DNA from: Primula veris
Taxonomy: Eukaryota > Streptophyta > Magnoliopsida > Ericales > Primulaceae
NCBI GenBank assembly: GCA_963682055.1
Contig: OY821745.1
Coordinates: forward strand, 10,361,501 to 10,425,500
Direction of reading: 5' to 3'
DNA length: 64,000 nt
How positions within the stretch are numbered: the stretch's first letter is position 1; each line of letters opens with the position of its first letter. This document shows, one piece after another, positions 1-11,435 of this stretch. Both the position numbers and the translations under genes were made by a program. The notes under the pieces were generated by a model. That model did not search any database and was not told where the DNA came from. It worked only from the letters and a program-made list of their open reading frames with translations.

Positions 1-2897
1 ATTCATATATTCAAAAATACAAATCTATATTATACTTGTATAATTATAACTAATATATAAAATAAAAAGGATTGCAACTCATATGGTAGAATGGTTACAT
101 TGTATGTTAAAGGTACAATGTTTGATTCTCATCAATTGCATTTGATATAAATTAATTTATATTTTTATATAAAATATAAATTAATTAAAAAATCAGGACG
201 GGTCGGGACACCCGACGAAATCAAAATTGTCGCTCGATACCGATTCCGAAGTTTGTCGGGTCGGGACAAAACCCAACATTTTCAGGTCGGGAAATTTCAG
301 ATCAGGTGCGGATCGAGACACGGGTTGAGTCGGGATTTCGGATTTTTTCCCACCCCTAGTATACTCTATTTATAATTAATATTGACGTCATTAATAACCT
401 TTTCCAATTAAATTAAATGGTCATTTTTTCCAATCAAACCTTTTTTTTCTTATTTTATTAATCTTAATTCCCTCTAGTTCCATCTTATTTTTAGGAACAA
501 TTAACATAAACATACACCACATCTATTATATTAACAAAAATATACTGCAAAAATTAAATTATCAAAAACATATATTCAATTAATAATAATAAAAAAAATC
601 ATTTATCACTTTCTATCTATTTTCTCTCTCTCTCTCCTCATCCTTCTTCCTCTCTCCGATCTCACTCTCATACTTCTTACTCTCTCAGATCTCTCATCTT
701 TCCTCTCTCTTTCCGATCTCTCTGTGCTCATCGCTCTCTCTTTTCGATTTTTCTATTTTCATCCCCCTCTCTATCTCCGATCTCTCTTTTCGATAGAAAT
801 TGAGACGGAGATATCAATCGGAGTGGACGGCGATGGTACAGAGCGAGGTTGAAAATTCAAGTTTGATGTCAACGGAGATGTAGTCGTCAAGAAGGCCATA
901 ACGACGACGTGATAGTTCGAACGGACAAGGGTTGAATTTGTTAACTAATGTATAAACTTGAAAAATAAGTATACGAACTCCGTGAATTGACGGTATAGAG
1001 TTAAAAATTATGCATATAAATTATGTAAATAAGTATATAAATTCTGTAAATTGGTGTATTAACTTTACGAATTAAGGTATGCACTTTTGAAATAAGGGTA
1101 TGTACTTTTGAAATAAGAGTATGTACTTTTGAAATAAGGGTATGGACTTTTAAAATAAGGGTATGGACTTTTGGAACAAGTGTATGAAGTATACAAATTA
1201 GGGTACGAAACTTAGGGTATGTTTTTGTTAATTAGAAATTTTTGGACATATTTTTGTTAATTTAGTTTTAAAAGTAATATGTTTTGTTAATTTATGTTTA
1301 TTTTTATTTTTAATAACATTGATTAATATCATTCACTCTAAAATTTTCAAAATTACATTAAAATGGGTAGGCAATTATAATGATATTACCCATTAGTTTG
1401 ATTAATAATATTAAGTATAAAGTAGTGGATCTTTTATGCTGGTAAAAAGATGGCTTTATCCATCTTAAAGCTCCTTTTTTTTTTCTGGTAAAAAAATATA
1501 AAAAATTTCGAATTTTAACTAGCTTCTCGTTTTTACTGGACAAAAAACTGTAGAAAATATGAATTTCAGCTGATCTGCTCCTTTCTGGACAAAGAATGTA
1601 GAAAATGTTGCCTTTTAGTTGATTATATAACTCAATGCAGGCCATATTGAAGACGAAATTGGAAAACTGACCTTAAAAACTGCAAGCGAGCGAGACCTGA
1701 CACGATAACCTCAAATTCAGGCTTGTTTGGTTGCAGCTTGTAAGTAAACAAATATGGATTGATGAGGTTTTTAAAACTGTCGGTCCATCTGGCTTAAAAC
1801 TTCTAGCTTTTTCTGGGACGAAAAACAAAATGCAGTCAAGCTATCAAAATCATATAATCTGAGCTTAAAAATATGTCTACCAAACAATGCCAACGAGGAC
1901 TTTGGTTTAGTAAAATAATTATTGGAATATACTATGTAGAGATATAACCATATACAATTGAAACAATGCGAAACAAAATTCATACAATTCGTCAACACTG
2001 CATTGAGAAATGGACTAATGAGAAGTTTTGCGTACAGTGCCCTGAGAACATGTCATTATAGGTACGCTCGGGTTTGGTTAATTAGGCTGCAATTTCAAGC
2101 TTGTTTGAGTTTTATATGACTTGGATGTTACTCAGGTAGTTAGTTTTTAAACTCGTAAGATGCAGTGTTTTGGTGTGCCTCTTTTTGTTGGAGAAAATGG
2201 AAATCCTTACAAAATTGTTGATTCGGTGTAATTAGAATTAATTGGTGTCTTTTGCTTTGTGAATGTGTCCTTTTCGACGGATTTAGTGCTTGTATTGATG
2301 CAGTTTAATTATAAGTTCACCTTTTTTATTTACAATTGATTGTTTAGCCAAAATCTAACGTTTTTTGGTACATGCCAAAATCTAACGTTTGTTTATCTAG
2401 ATAACTGCATTTGTGTTTTAAGTTGTATGAATCCAGAATTTTCTCGGTCTCAAATACTCAATCAATTTACTTTCTCTGAAGTTTTAGCCAAATGTGACAT
2501 ACTGTATGTCGAAGGGTTTTGTTTATGTAGCATCTGTGCTTTACCTTTGTCATCTGCTTTGTTTCTTTTTCTACTTGTTTATAGCATCTGTGCGTTACCT
2601 TTTTCTAAATGTGACATATCTGAAGTTTTTGATGTTCCATCGCCTTATCTTCAATTTATAGGCTTCAAAAGATCGATGTCCATTGCGTTAACAAAATTGA
2701 TATATGGACTGATTTTATACAATGCATAAAACATATACAGTAGTGATCAAAACAGCATTCTCTTTTGTTAAGTGATGCGAAACAAGACATACGAATATAA
2801 ACATAAAACATTACAAACAATTTCAAATAAATTGAAACAAACCATAGCGACTTATTATTTGCGGATTAGAGCCCGATATATAACCTTCTCTGCCCCT
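1..2897. other. Intergenic, AT-rich, no gene recognised
   Basis: No coding exon is convincing on either strand. About 190-359 is a GC-richer patch of repeated GGTCGGG-type words ending in CCCACCCCTAG, which resembles one end of a decayed hAT-type element, but the other end was not found. About 615-790 is a pyrimidine-rich CTCTCT tract. A 21-bp tandem repeat lies at 1077-1181. About 2520-2615 holds two loose copies of a GCATCTGTGC-type word. The short open frames here lack splice context and domain-like composition. Confidence 0.6.
1077..1181. repeat. 21-bp tandem repeat, five copies
   Basis: Units beginning GTATG occur at 1077, 1098, 1119, 1140 and 1161, spaced exactly 21 bp, with the core ACTTTTGAAATAAG. 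A sixth, weaker unit starts near 1182. Only a few substitutions separate the units, so the array is fairly young. No coding meaning was seen. Confidence 0.9.
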
Positions 2898-4279
2898 TCA
2901 CTCTACTAAAATGGCACTGATGGGTGTCTTTATATAAGCGACGCTTGAAGAATTTGAGACTTTTGAAAGAGTCTTCAAGTCAGAGGCAGTCCAACATTTT
3001 GATGCGTCTTTATGGTAAAAATAGCCCACACACTTGCAATCTTTGGTGCATTTGCTCTCACAAGCTTCGACTTTGACAGGCCCGTTACCCTTTGTGTATC
3101 TCATCGTAATATGATCAGCCCCTTCAACCTTATAGTATTTTAAATCACTGGACTTACAAGAGGGTACCTTAATAGCCTCGCAGTTCTTAGTCCAGCCTAA
3201 AAGGCCACTTGGCGTTGGGCAAGCGACACACATGCCGTTCTCGCATAGCCCAAATTTACCACACCTCTCTGGTAGCTGACACTTGGTTACAGATTCCCCA
3301 ACCCCTTGCACATTTTCAGGTTCGTCGGCAAACATTGTGTATGTATTCTTCCAAGCACTCCAAAACTTGCGCTCATTGTATGTGTAAAATCTAAGGTTAC
3401 CGTTCATGTCCAATCTGAGATATGATAAGGTAGCATTGTAATCGGGGAAGGCTAAGTAAGCATGACCAACCCCGGGTACATTTGGACTTGTTCCATACTG
3501 CAATGTAAGAAGAGAGACGCCAGCTCCGTCGTCATTCTCATCACAAGTGAAAGTTACGTTTTCTATAAACCCATTACCTTTTTTTATGGTAAACCATTCA
3601 GAGGTCGAAAAATAGAGCAGTGGCTTAGGGGAGCTAGCGCTCTTAATTATAATACATCGCCACTCTAGTGGGCTCTAGTTCTAAGCTATATGGACCATTA
3701 GTGTTGCTCTCGATCGAAGCCCGACTTGTTAGTTTTGTGGTTACTCCGGCCTTCAGGGATTGTCCCACTAAAAGCGTTTCCGTTGGGTAATTAAAACTTT
3801 GCCATAGAAATTTACGGTTTTTGTTGTAAAGAACCATGTTGCCAATTGGTAACAGCTCGAACCCAACGACACCTTTGTTGGCAATCCCTGTTTGCCAAAC
3901 AACTCGGCCATCATAGTCTGCCAATACTAGGTTGCCATCAGTCCCAAGAGAAAAGGTCGCGTTTTCACGAACTGGCTTGCCCCGGTTAGCTTCCCATACC
4001 CAGCGCATAGTTGACTCAGATCGCTTTGTGCCCATACGTAAAGCTAAGGTGTATGCATTTCTGGTAGTGTTATAGAAGCAAAGTTGGAATGGAAATGTAA
4101 AAACATCAAGTGCACGATAATCTGGATTGTATTCGGATATATATATATATATATAGTCCGAATTCTCCTTCATTGACAAATTTGAATGTGCTTGGGGTAA
4201 GAATTTGAGCTTGTGAAACTAGAAACAATGCTTGGATGGAGAGAAAAAGAAGAGAAAAAGGATAGATAAAATTTATCAT
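2898..4279 (-). pseudogene. EP1-like glycoprotein (bulb-lectin plus PAN domain), frameshifted
   Basis: This reads as a secreted extracellular glycoprotein of the carrot EP1 / curculin-like (G-type, B-lectin) family. The ATG at 4279 starts a signal peptide (IYPFSLLFLSIQALFLVSQA) followed by TFKFVNEGEFG. The B-lectin part follows (FPFQLCFYNTT, WVWEANRGKPV, DGNLVLADYDGRVVWQTG), then a cysteine-rich part (CQLPERCGKFGLCENGMCVACP) and a PAN/apple-like C-terminus (CESKCTKDCKCVGYFYH) ending at 2898. There is no intron, as is usual in this family. Two frame breaks are visible. One is an (AT)9 run at 4137-4154 that puts the signal-peptide frame out of register with the lectin domain. The other is a single-base shift near 3652 after AMYY. 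Apart from these the family motifs are intact, so the loss is recent, or one break is an assembly error at the microsatellite. B-lectin proteins of this type are cell-wall or apoplastic, and many no longer bind mannose. Confidence 0.82.
4137..4154. repeat. (AT)9 microsatellite inside the EP1-like frame
   Basis: Nine AT units lie inside the coding region between the GEFG motif and SEYNPDYR. The unit count sets the frame, and nine units leave the two parts of the gene in different frames. Confidence 0.9.
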
Positions 4280-4564
4280 TGTCTTTGTGTAATTTGTAGA
4301 TTATAAATTGAGTTGGATAAATAGAATTATGCTCAAGTTTATAGAAGGCGTGAAAGAGCAATTTTGGCATTATAAAATGTTTCATTTTTGAATGTATCAT
4401 GTTCGAAGGTGCCGAGTGTTTCTGATTAGGAATATTAAGGGAATAATCCTAGAAAAAAAGACAATATTAGATTACTTAATTATATTGTCCACTCGAATAA
4501 AAAGTATAGCCAACATGCATTGTCATTTGTTACATTGACCAACTTTATGGACGGAAGAAATATA

Positions 4565-5099
4565 TGTTGAAAAAAACATTTGGTTTTGGTTTGAGCGAAT
4601 GTTATTAATTTAGTGGTTACAAAACTATTCATTCTTTCAATTTATATGTCTTTAACTGTAAAATGAGTTACAAAGAAAATGTTTAAAAATGATGGTCTTG
4701 GTCCATTTTTTTTTTTGACACTTTTTCAAGACAAGTTTCATACATGACATATACACATTCACACACATACACATATGCATACATATAGAGAGAGTACCGC
4801 ATCACCAACGGCCCGACCGTGGCTCGGTGCCGTTTTCGTCGAGTCACATACGATAGACGTTGTACATTGGGAACGAAGTGCACCATTTAGCCAGAAGCAG
4901 ATGTGGCGGGGCAAATATCGTTTAAGGGAAACTGCTTGCAGTTACCTCGTCTCGGACTTTAATCCATTTCGGTATCATTTACATTATTTTATGTTAAATC
5001 TTGTATTTGATATTTATATATTTGAGAAAACTATTTTCTGTTTATTTGTTCATTTCTTTTCCGTAGAAATTATTGTGTTTATTTACATCGTACCTAACA
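4565..5099 (+). repeat. 5' LTR of copia element 1
   Basis: It is 535 bp, TG...CA. It carries a promoter-like CATACATATAGAG at about 4777-4790 and a block shared with the LTR of element 2 (about 4820-4950: CGTCGAGTCA, GACGTTGTAC, GGGAACGAAG). AATATCGTTTAAG at 4914-4926 is the exact reverse complement of the primer-site region at 5102-5114. Confidence 0.92.
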
Positions 5100-5120
5100 A
5101 TCTTAAACGATATTGTTTAT
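5100..5120 (+). promoter_or_regulatory. Primer-binding region of element 1, not Met-tRNA type
   Basis: The bases after the LTR are AT then CTTAAACGATATT (5102-5114). They do not resemble TGGTATCAGAGC, the usual plant initiator-Met primer site. They are exactly complementary to 4914-4926 in the LTR. The role as primer site is inferred from position. Confidence 0.6.
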
Positions 5121-6990
5121 GTTTCGTACGTTAATACAATAATTTTGGTGTTTGGATAAACAGAAAATTATTTTCGTGGCTAAGACAGTTATTTGGAAAA
5201 TCTTTCTCTAATAAACATTGGTTTTCAGAAATTGGTGTTTCCGGTTGAATTGTCGAAAGCATTTTGTGTTTACTTTACCCTTTTGAGGTTTTTGTAAAAA
5301 TCCTTTCTTTCGGTTTTATCCGTCTTTATAAGCAGTGCATTATTTGCATGTATAATTTTTATTTGGTTTAAACTAATTTTTGTGTGTGTAATGCATGATC
5401 AGAGATATGGTTTGTCCATATAAATTAATATGTTTGTAACTTACACATATTGACCATATTCGTGGTTTATCTGACTCTGGATCTAAGTTCAATTTATATG
5501 GATTGGAATATTTATTTGGTTGGGAGAATCAATTTTTTGAGTTTAGGTAATTATGTTTATGATTATTACTCTTAATAGATTTGTTTAGCTATGAATAGTA
5601 GATGTAAACGTTACTTGTGTAGTAGATTTACATGTGAAATTGAATTAGATTTTGTCTTTATGTTAATTTCAATCGTAGCAAATGGTTAGTATTACATTAC
5701 TGACTAGTGTAACGTAAGGTACTATACTTATTTGGCTAGAAATTATCATGTGTAAGAAACCAATAGCGTGTGTCTGGTCTGTGTTATTTGAAACGTATAA
5801 GCTAGATTTTGATTTAATGTGATTTTGAGTTTCAAACCGTCTTTAGAACGTTACTATATAATAAATCATGTGGATTATTTTAGTAGTGACTTATTACAAT
5901 TATATATGAGATTCTGGATTTTGATATGAAACGTATGAAATGTAGTTGTGGATACAGATGACCATTTTCAATGTAAGGTGAGTTTTGTGGTTACGTATGT
6001 TTTCATGTTTGCAAACGTTACATGTCCAGGCCTGTTTATGTGATAAATAGAAATGTTATGATATTTAGTAGTAATATGTGTATTGCTATACTAAAAAAAT
6101 ATAACATGCGCGATGTGTGTGTATTGGATTTAATTTGGTGCATGCTTTATATTAGCCTGCCTTCTAGTAGTATTCGAAAGGGTTAAATATTGATTTTTAT
6201 CATGTTTTAATTCATACTGCATGCCTACTAGGTGAATGGTCAGATGGATATGAGATCCTATGAATACATGCCTTGTATATATTCATTTATATAAATGTGT
6301 TATGCATATGTACCTATTTAATTTTGAATTTCTTAATGGAGTCAAAGTTGAAATTTTGTATGTTACCCGGTGGCATGTTAAGTATAAAGTATTGGTTAAG
6401 AAATTATAGAGGAGTCAAAGCTGAAATTTTGTATGTTACCCGGTGGCATGTTAAGTATAAAGTATTGGCTAAGAAATTATAGAGTTGGGCGACTGCCTTT
6501 ATTGATGCTTATTATGGAATGAGAATTCGAGATATCTAGTTAGAGACTATATTATTTTGTTAGTGAATTTATACATGTTTATTGTTTTCATGTTAATAAA
6601 ATGACTAACAATTTCCAATGAGTATTTATGTAGACATGGATCTATACAATGGAATTGGAGAATCAGTGATTATTCGAAACAGTTCTAGTAAAAGCCATTA
6701 AATTGGGGATTACGACAGAACTGGTTTCGAAATAGTTCTTGTAAAACCATTTTCTGATTTTCAGAATTTGGGGCTTACGACAGAACTGGTTGAATTATGA
6801 GATTGTTCTGTGTAAAATCAGATTTATCTGGTGTTTACGGCTGAATAAATCTTTCAGAATTTGATAATCTTTTTCGGAAATGAACTAGAATACTCTTGCA
6901 AAACCAGTTTCTTGAAACTATGCGTGGTTATAAAAATTTGGTGTTTGCGAATGAGGAGTTTTAGTTTCATTTTCCGAAATTAGATTGTGC
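5121..6990 (+). other. Long non-coding leader of copia element 1
   Basis: About 1.9 kb separates the LTR from the first gag-like sequence, against about 300 bp in element 2. No protein or RNA gene was recognised. It contains a 73-bp tandem duplication (6338-6483) and loosely repeated blocks with ACAGAACTGG near 6690-6800. It may be an expanded leader or later insertions. Confidence 0.5.
6338..6483. repeat. 73-bp perfect-register tandem duplication
   Basis: Copies start GGAGTCAAAG at 6338 and 6411 and differ at only about two positions. The duplication postdates most decay of the surrounding element. Confidence 0.92.
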
Positions 6991-8380
6991 GTGTTTGTTA
7001 TTTGAGATAACAAACAGTTTCCTGCGGGAAATGTCCGCAACACAGTGGGTGCTGGAACTGACCAGAACATTGTGGGTGCCGGTGTAACTCCTATTAATTT
7101 TGCATGAGTGCATATTAATGACGGGGGTTACAAATTCGAAATCACCATTATTAAAGCCACTAATGTGGTGATATAATGGGTGGTATCCGTATTAATTGTG
7201 ATTTATTTTAATTTAATTTGGAGGGTTATAAAATTTGTAACGGTAATCATTAATGAGAATAATGACGAGTGTTTATAACTTCTTATTAATTGTGATTAAT
7301 CGCAATTTAATTTGGAGAGTTATAAAGTATTGTAACGACAGTCGTTGTTGGCATTTATGGAAAGATTTATTAGCTATCTACGAATTGTATTGATGAGTCG
7401 GTTACATATTTGGATGAAAGTTTATTTAATAACAAATTTTGTTAATCCAAGAGCAAATAATTTGATAATTGGACAAATTATAAATGGCCGTTGAGTTTTA
7501 TTTTAAGAATAAACAAGTATCGACTATTTTATTATTTGTTGAAATAACATCTTATTATTTTATTGAAATAACATTTAATAATTTGTTGAAATAACATTTT
7601 ATTAGTTTGTTGAAATAACATTTAATAATTTGTTGAATTAACATTTTATTAGTTTGTTGAAAGAACATTTAATAATTTTATAATATAACATCTTATTAAC
7701 TTGTTGAAATAACATATTATGAATATGTTGTGGTTGCTATTATTGAGAATAGTAATTGAGTAATAGTATATTACTATTATTGGGGAAGAACCCCGAGGGT
7801 CCCACAAATATGGGGGTAACCCGTCGATCATGTAGATCGAGAATCTAAACGTACCCCAAAGCGCCTACGAGTGAGTGGGAGAAAACCTAACGGTTCAGTG
7901 GTATTGACTTAAAACGTCTGAAATAAATGATATCGTTTCATTTACCACATTGAAATCGATTAAGTTTCTCCGTGACAGTGTGCATGTCCTAAGTGAGGAC
8001 AAATGGAATGCACGAACTGTGGGGGCGTTAATGTGTGGAAACGTTTTAAACGTTTGAAAATCCACTAAAAAGTGCAAGCATACAAATTTGAATCATGACT
8101 AGTGGTTTTTTAAACATAAAGGGCAGTAACCTTTCGGTAGCCAAAACACTATGATCAAATTGTGATAAGTTTGCTTGTTTGTAGCAATACATGATTGACT
8201 ATTTGCTCAAAATGAGAATTTTAGTTGATACTCTTGTGGTTAATAATGACATGTTGAGTTATTCAACTAAGTCACTGATTTGACATGATATAGCAGGTCA
8301 TGAAAATATAAAACCATAAATGTTTTATTTTTCTAAATCTATTATTTAAATTGAAACACAAATATGAGTTTGTGTTCGAA
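6990..8380 (+). pseudogene. gag/protease part of element 1, almost erased
   Basis: Near 7020-7090 the words GGGAAATGTCCGCAACAC and GTGGGTGCTGG match the start of gag in element 2 (about 50605-50660). From 7100 to 8380 no clear match to gag or protease was seen. About 7190-7260 and 7280-7340 are two copies of a block with GGAG(G/A)GTTATAAA, and a 23/24-bp tandem array follows at 7538-7720. Confidence 0.5.
7538..7720. repeat. Tandem array with alternating 23- and 24-bp units
   Basis: TTGAAATAACA-type cores recur with starts at 7541, 7565, 7588, 7612, 7635, 7659, about 7682 and 7706, so the spacing alternates 24, 23, 24, 23. The two unit types carry TTTAATAATTTG and TTTTATTAGTTTG spacers, which makes a 47-bp higher-order repeat. 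Confidence 0.88.
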
Positions 8381-10440
8381 GCAATGTATTGCTAAGTTTT
8401 CAGTTCGAAGTTTCGAACGGAGTACATAACCTAATGGTTTGATGCATTTGATATGCGTGCAAATGAAGAAGGGGTTAAAAGATATTTCCTCATTCTATTG
8501 ATGGTTGTACTAAACACTGTTATGTCTACTTGATGATAAGTAAAAACAAATCAGTCGAGATATTCATTCAAGTAAGAATGAATACGTGAATTCTATTGTG
8601 AGGATTAAGCCTTGTCAGAAAACATGTTTAATCATGTGTGTTCTGTTGAGTTAATCTACCAACTTTAATCCAATGATTAAGTGTTAATCATTAAATGATA
8701 GACTATTTTTGGACGTGTTAGATATTGTCTAACTAATTCCGAAATGGTATATTCACATGAATATGAATACATCATCAGTGTGATTGAAACGGTGAACATG
8801 AGAAACCGTTCGCACAATTGTGTGGTTGGAATGTCATGTTGATAAGTTCAGGGTTAAACTCTGAATTTGTGCGGGAAGTGAGCTTTCCGCAACATATGTG
8901 TTAACAAACTACATATTAGGAAGTTGGACCAAACAGTCAGAATTATAGACGACATGGTGCATGACTATAAGTTCGTGAAAGTTTGGTGCTACCTAAGAAA
9001 GGTCTCAATCTTGTTCCTTGAAGGACTTGGATAGGATCAAAAACGGTAGATTGTGTGTTCTTCGGATAAACACAAAATATAGTGCTGATCGGTTTCTAGT
9101 ACATAAGACACATGACTTTAAAGTGCATATAGAACATTGTTCTATGCCCGAGAAACATATTTTCTAAAAGAGAAATTTTTCTGCAAAAACTCTAATGCCT
9201 GACGAGTGTGATCAATACGTTGAGGGTTCAAAGTATTACGCTACTCAAGACAAGTGAACACTCAAACGGTGCTGGAAAAGTAGGGAAAATGAATCTTCTA
9301 AGGAAGATGAAGTGACTCAGCATGGTAAAATGGTAAGTAATGAAACTTCCTTTGTCCCTTGACCTTCATGAGTGAAGGTGAATCGATGACATTGAAATAA
9401 TCAATGTTATCCATATAATGTGTACATGGGAAGATGCCATCAACAATGAGGTTGATAGGAACGTGAGAAATAAAATCAATTACTTTAAGTAAACTGACGG
9501 TTTTGATAATTTTAATGTCTATACTCTAATCTCTATAAAAAGACGCATCATTAATTAATGAGAACATGTGTTTTATAAATGGAGATCTAGAGAATTAGGA
9601 ACAACCCATTGGGTCGTGGTTCCGTGTAGAGTAAGCCAAAGTGCGAAAACTTGTTAAGTCGCTATATGGACTAAAACAAACACCTAACTTATCATATGTA
9701 GTCTCTTGTGCGTCAAGAACTGCACTAGACCAGGTATAGCCAACTTAGTGAGCAGACCGAGTAGGTTTGCCAGTGAGCCTTCTCAAATACATAAGGTATA
9801 CTGCCAATCATGAACTGCATTATACGAGATGTCCAAAATGTTTTGAGGTTATTTAGATACCAAGTGTATCTCGAACTTTAACAGTACAATGTCCACGAGT
9901 GGATATATTTGTACTTAAAGAGGTTGCAGTCTCATGGAGGTCTTTAAAACAGACATGCATACGTGGATCAACTATGAAATCAAAATTCATAATGTTGTAG
10001 ACACTGAAAAAAGGCAGATTGGCTGAGAAGTTTTGGGAGATATTTCCAAGTGGCCAAAAATTGTTCCCTCAATAAGTGTGCACTGATAAAGTCAATCAGT
10101 TATTGAACGGGATCAGAGTAATTGTATAATGGAAAGTCCCAACAAAGTCATGACATAGTCGTCGGAGACACAAGTCCGTAAAAGGAATTGCTAGCAAACA
10201 ATGTGGTATCCTTAGACTTTGCAAGGTCTAAGGATAATAATGCGGATCCATATACAAAATGCTTGACTCGTGGAGGAGTTGGAGCATCATCGAGAGAAAT
10301 GAGGTTTGAAGCCCAATAAATTGGAAACCTTTGCATAGGTAACCCAACCTGAATTGGAAACTTCAGTCTCGGGTTCAATGGGAAACTGAATTGTGCAGGT
10401 AACCGAACAAAGCACTCGAGAACATAAGTTCTCAACCCAT
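8381..10440 (+). pseudogene. Relic pol of copia element 1 (integrase, RT, RNase H)
   Basis: Segments align in order with element 2. About 8465-8580 corresponds to integrase around 52385-52500. About 9000-9130 matches the post-integrase part. About 9330-9480 matches 53160-53290. About 9650-9700 matches the RT GLKQAP block (53645-53690). About 9727-9780 matches the PDIAN block (54121-54165). About 9895-9960 matches the RNase H start, and 10120-10330 the C-terminus (54560-54750). Many stops and frameshifts are present. About 430 bp of RT, including the place of YVDD, is missing between 9700 and 9727. Confidence 0.85.
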
Positions 10441-10899
10441 TTCTATGATGAAAGAGTGATAGACCTGTACCATTTTAAGGGTGAGGATGAGGCTCTTAAT
10501 GAATCAAGTATCTCGAAGGTCAAATGGGGCGAGTCAGGACATCTTTGACTTGAAATCACCTATAACGAGTGTGTATGGCTGATACTATGTGATGATCTAG
10601 GGCTAAATCACTAGAGCATTCGGTTGAATTTGCCAAGGCAGTCCAGGGCCAAATATGGACAACAACTAAAGGGCCTAGTAAGTGGTGCAGAGAAGACACT
10701 GTGCGGGTATTATTTTGTTATACACAAAACGCTAAAAGTTCAAAGCATTACGCTACCTAAGGCAAGTATATTCGAAAGGTATTTCGCTATGGCAGGTTCA
10801 AGGCGTGCGCTACCTGTCCTTATGCAGTGAATTCTCGTGGTTCTCTCTATTGCATTAAGTTGCACGTTGCATGTTTTAGATCGCATTCATGTGGGGGAT

Positions 10900-11435
10900 T
10901 GTTGGAAAAAACATTGGTTTTTGTTTGAGTGAATGCTATTAATTTAGTGGTTACAAAACTATTCATTCTCCCAATTTATGTGTCTTTAATTGTAAAATGA
11001 GTTACAAAAAAAATGTTTAAAAATGATGGTCTTGGTCTATTTTTTTTTGTGATACTTTTTCAAGACAAGTTTCATACATGACATATACACATTCACACAT
11101 ATACACATATGCATACATATAGAGAGAGAATACCGCACCACCAACGGTCCGACCGTGGCTCGGTGCCGTTTCCGTCGAGTCACATGCGATAGACGTTGTA
11201 CCTTGGGAACGAAGTGCACCATTTAGCCAGAAGCAGAGGTGGCGGGGCAAATATCGTTTAAGCAAAACTGTTTGCAATTATCTCGTCTCAGAATTTAGTC
11301 CATTTCGGTATCATTTACATTATTTTATGTTAAATCTTGTATTTGATATTTATATATTTGAGGAAACCATTTTCTGTTTATTTGTCAATTTTTTTTCCGT
11401 AGAAATTATTATGTTTATTTAGATAGTAACCAACA
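10900..11435 (+). repeat. 3' LTR of copia element 1
   Basis: TG...CA ends, 536 bp, colinear with 4565-5099. It keeps AATATCGTTTAAG at 11250-11262. It is preceded by the purine tract GTGGGGGAT and followed by the target duplication ATATA. Confidence 0.92.

Larger units (their letters stand above)
4565..11435 (+). mobile_element. Ty1-copia LTR retrotransposon 1, decayed, with ATATA target duplication
   Basis: Two LTRs of about 535 bp (4565-5099 and 10900-11435) begin TGTTG and end in AACA. They are flanked by a perfect 5-bp direct repeat, ATATA, at 4560-4564 and 11436-11440. By eye the LTRs differ at about 7 percent of positions over their first 140 bases, so the insertion is old. The purine tract GTGGGGGAT stands just before the 3' LTR. 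The interior contains integrase, reverse transcriptase and RNase H relics that match, with many breaks, the second copia element at 49.4-56.6 kb. The RT core between the GLKQ block and the ARPDIAN block is deleted, so the element cannot move by itself. Confidence 0.92.

Noticed and set aside
2340..2729. Plus-strand open frame of about 129 codons
   Set aside because: Low-complexity Cys/Leu/Phe composition with small internal repeats, no domain, no splice context; probably chance in AT-rich DNA.
7538..7720. CRISPR-like array
   Set aside because: Units of 23-24 bp are contiguous without unique spacers in a plant genome; it is an ordinary tandem repeat.
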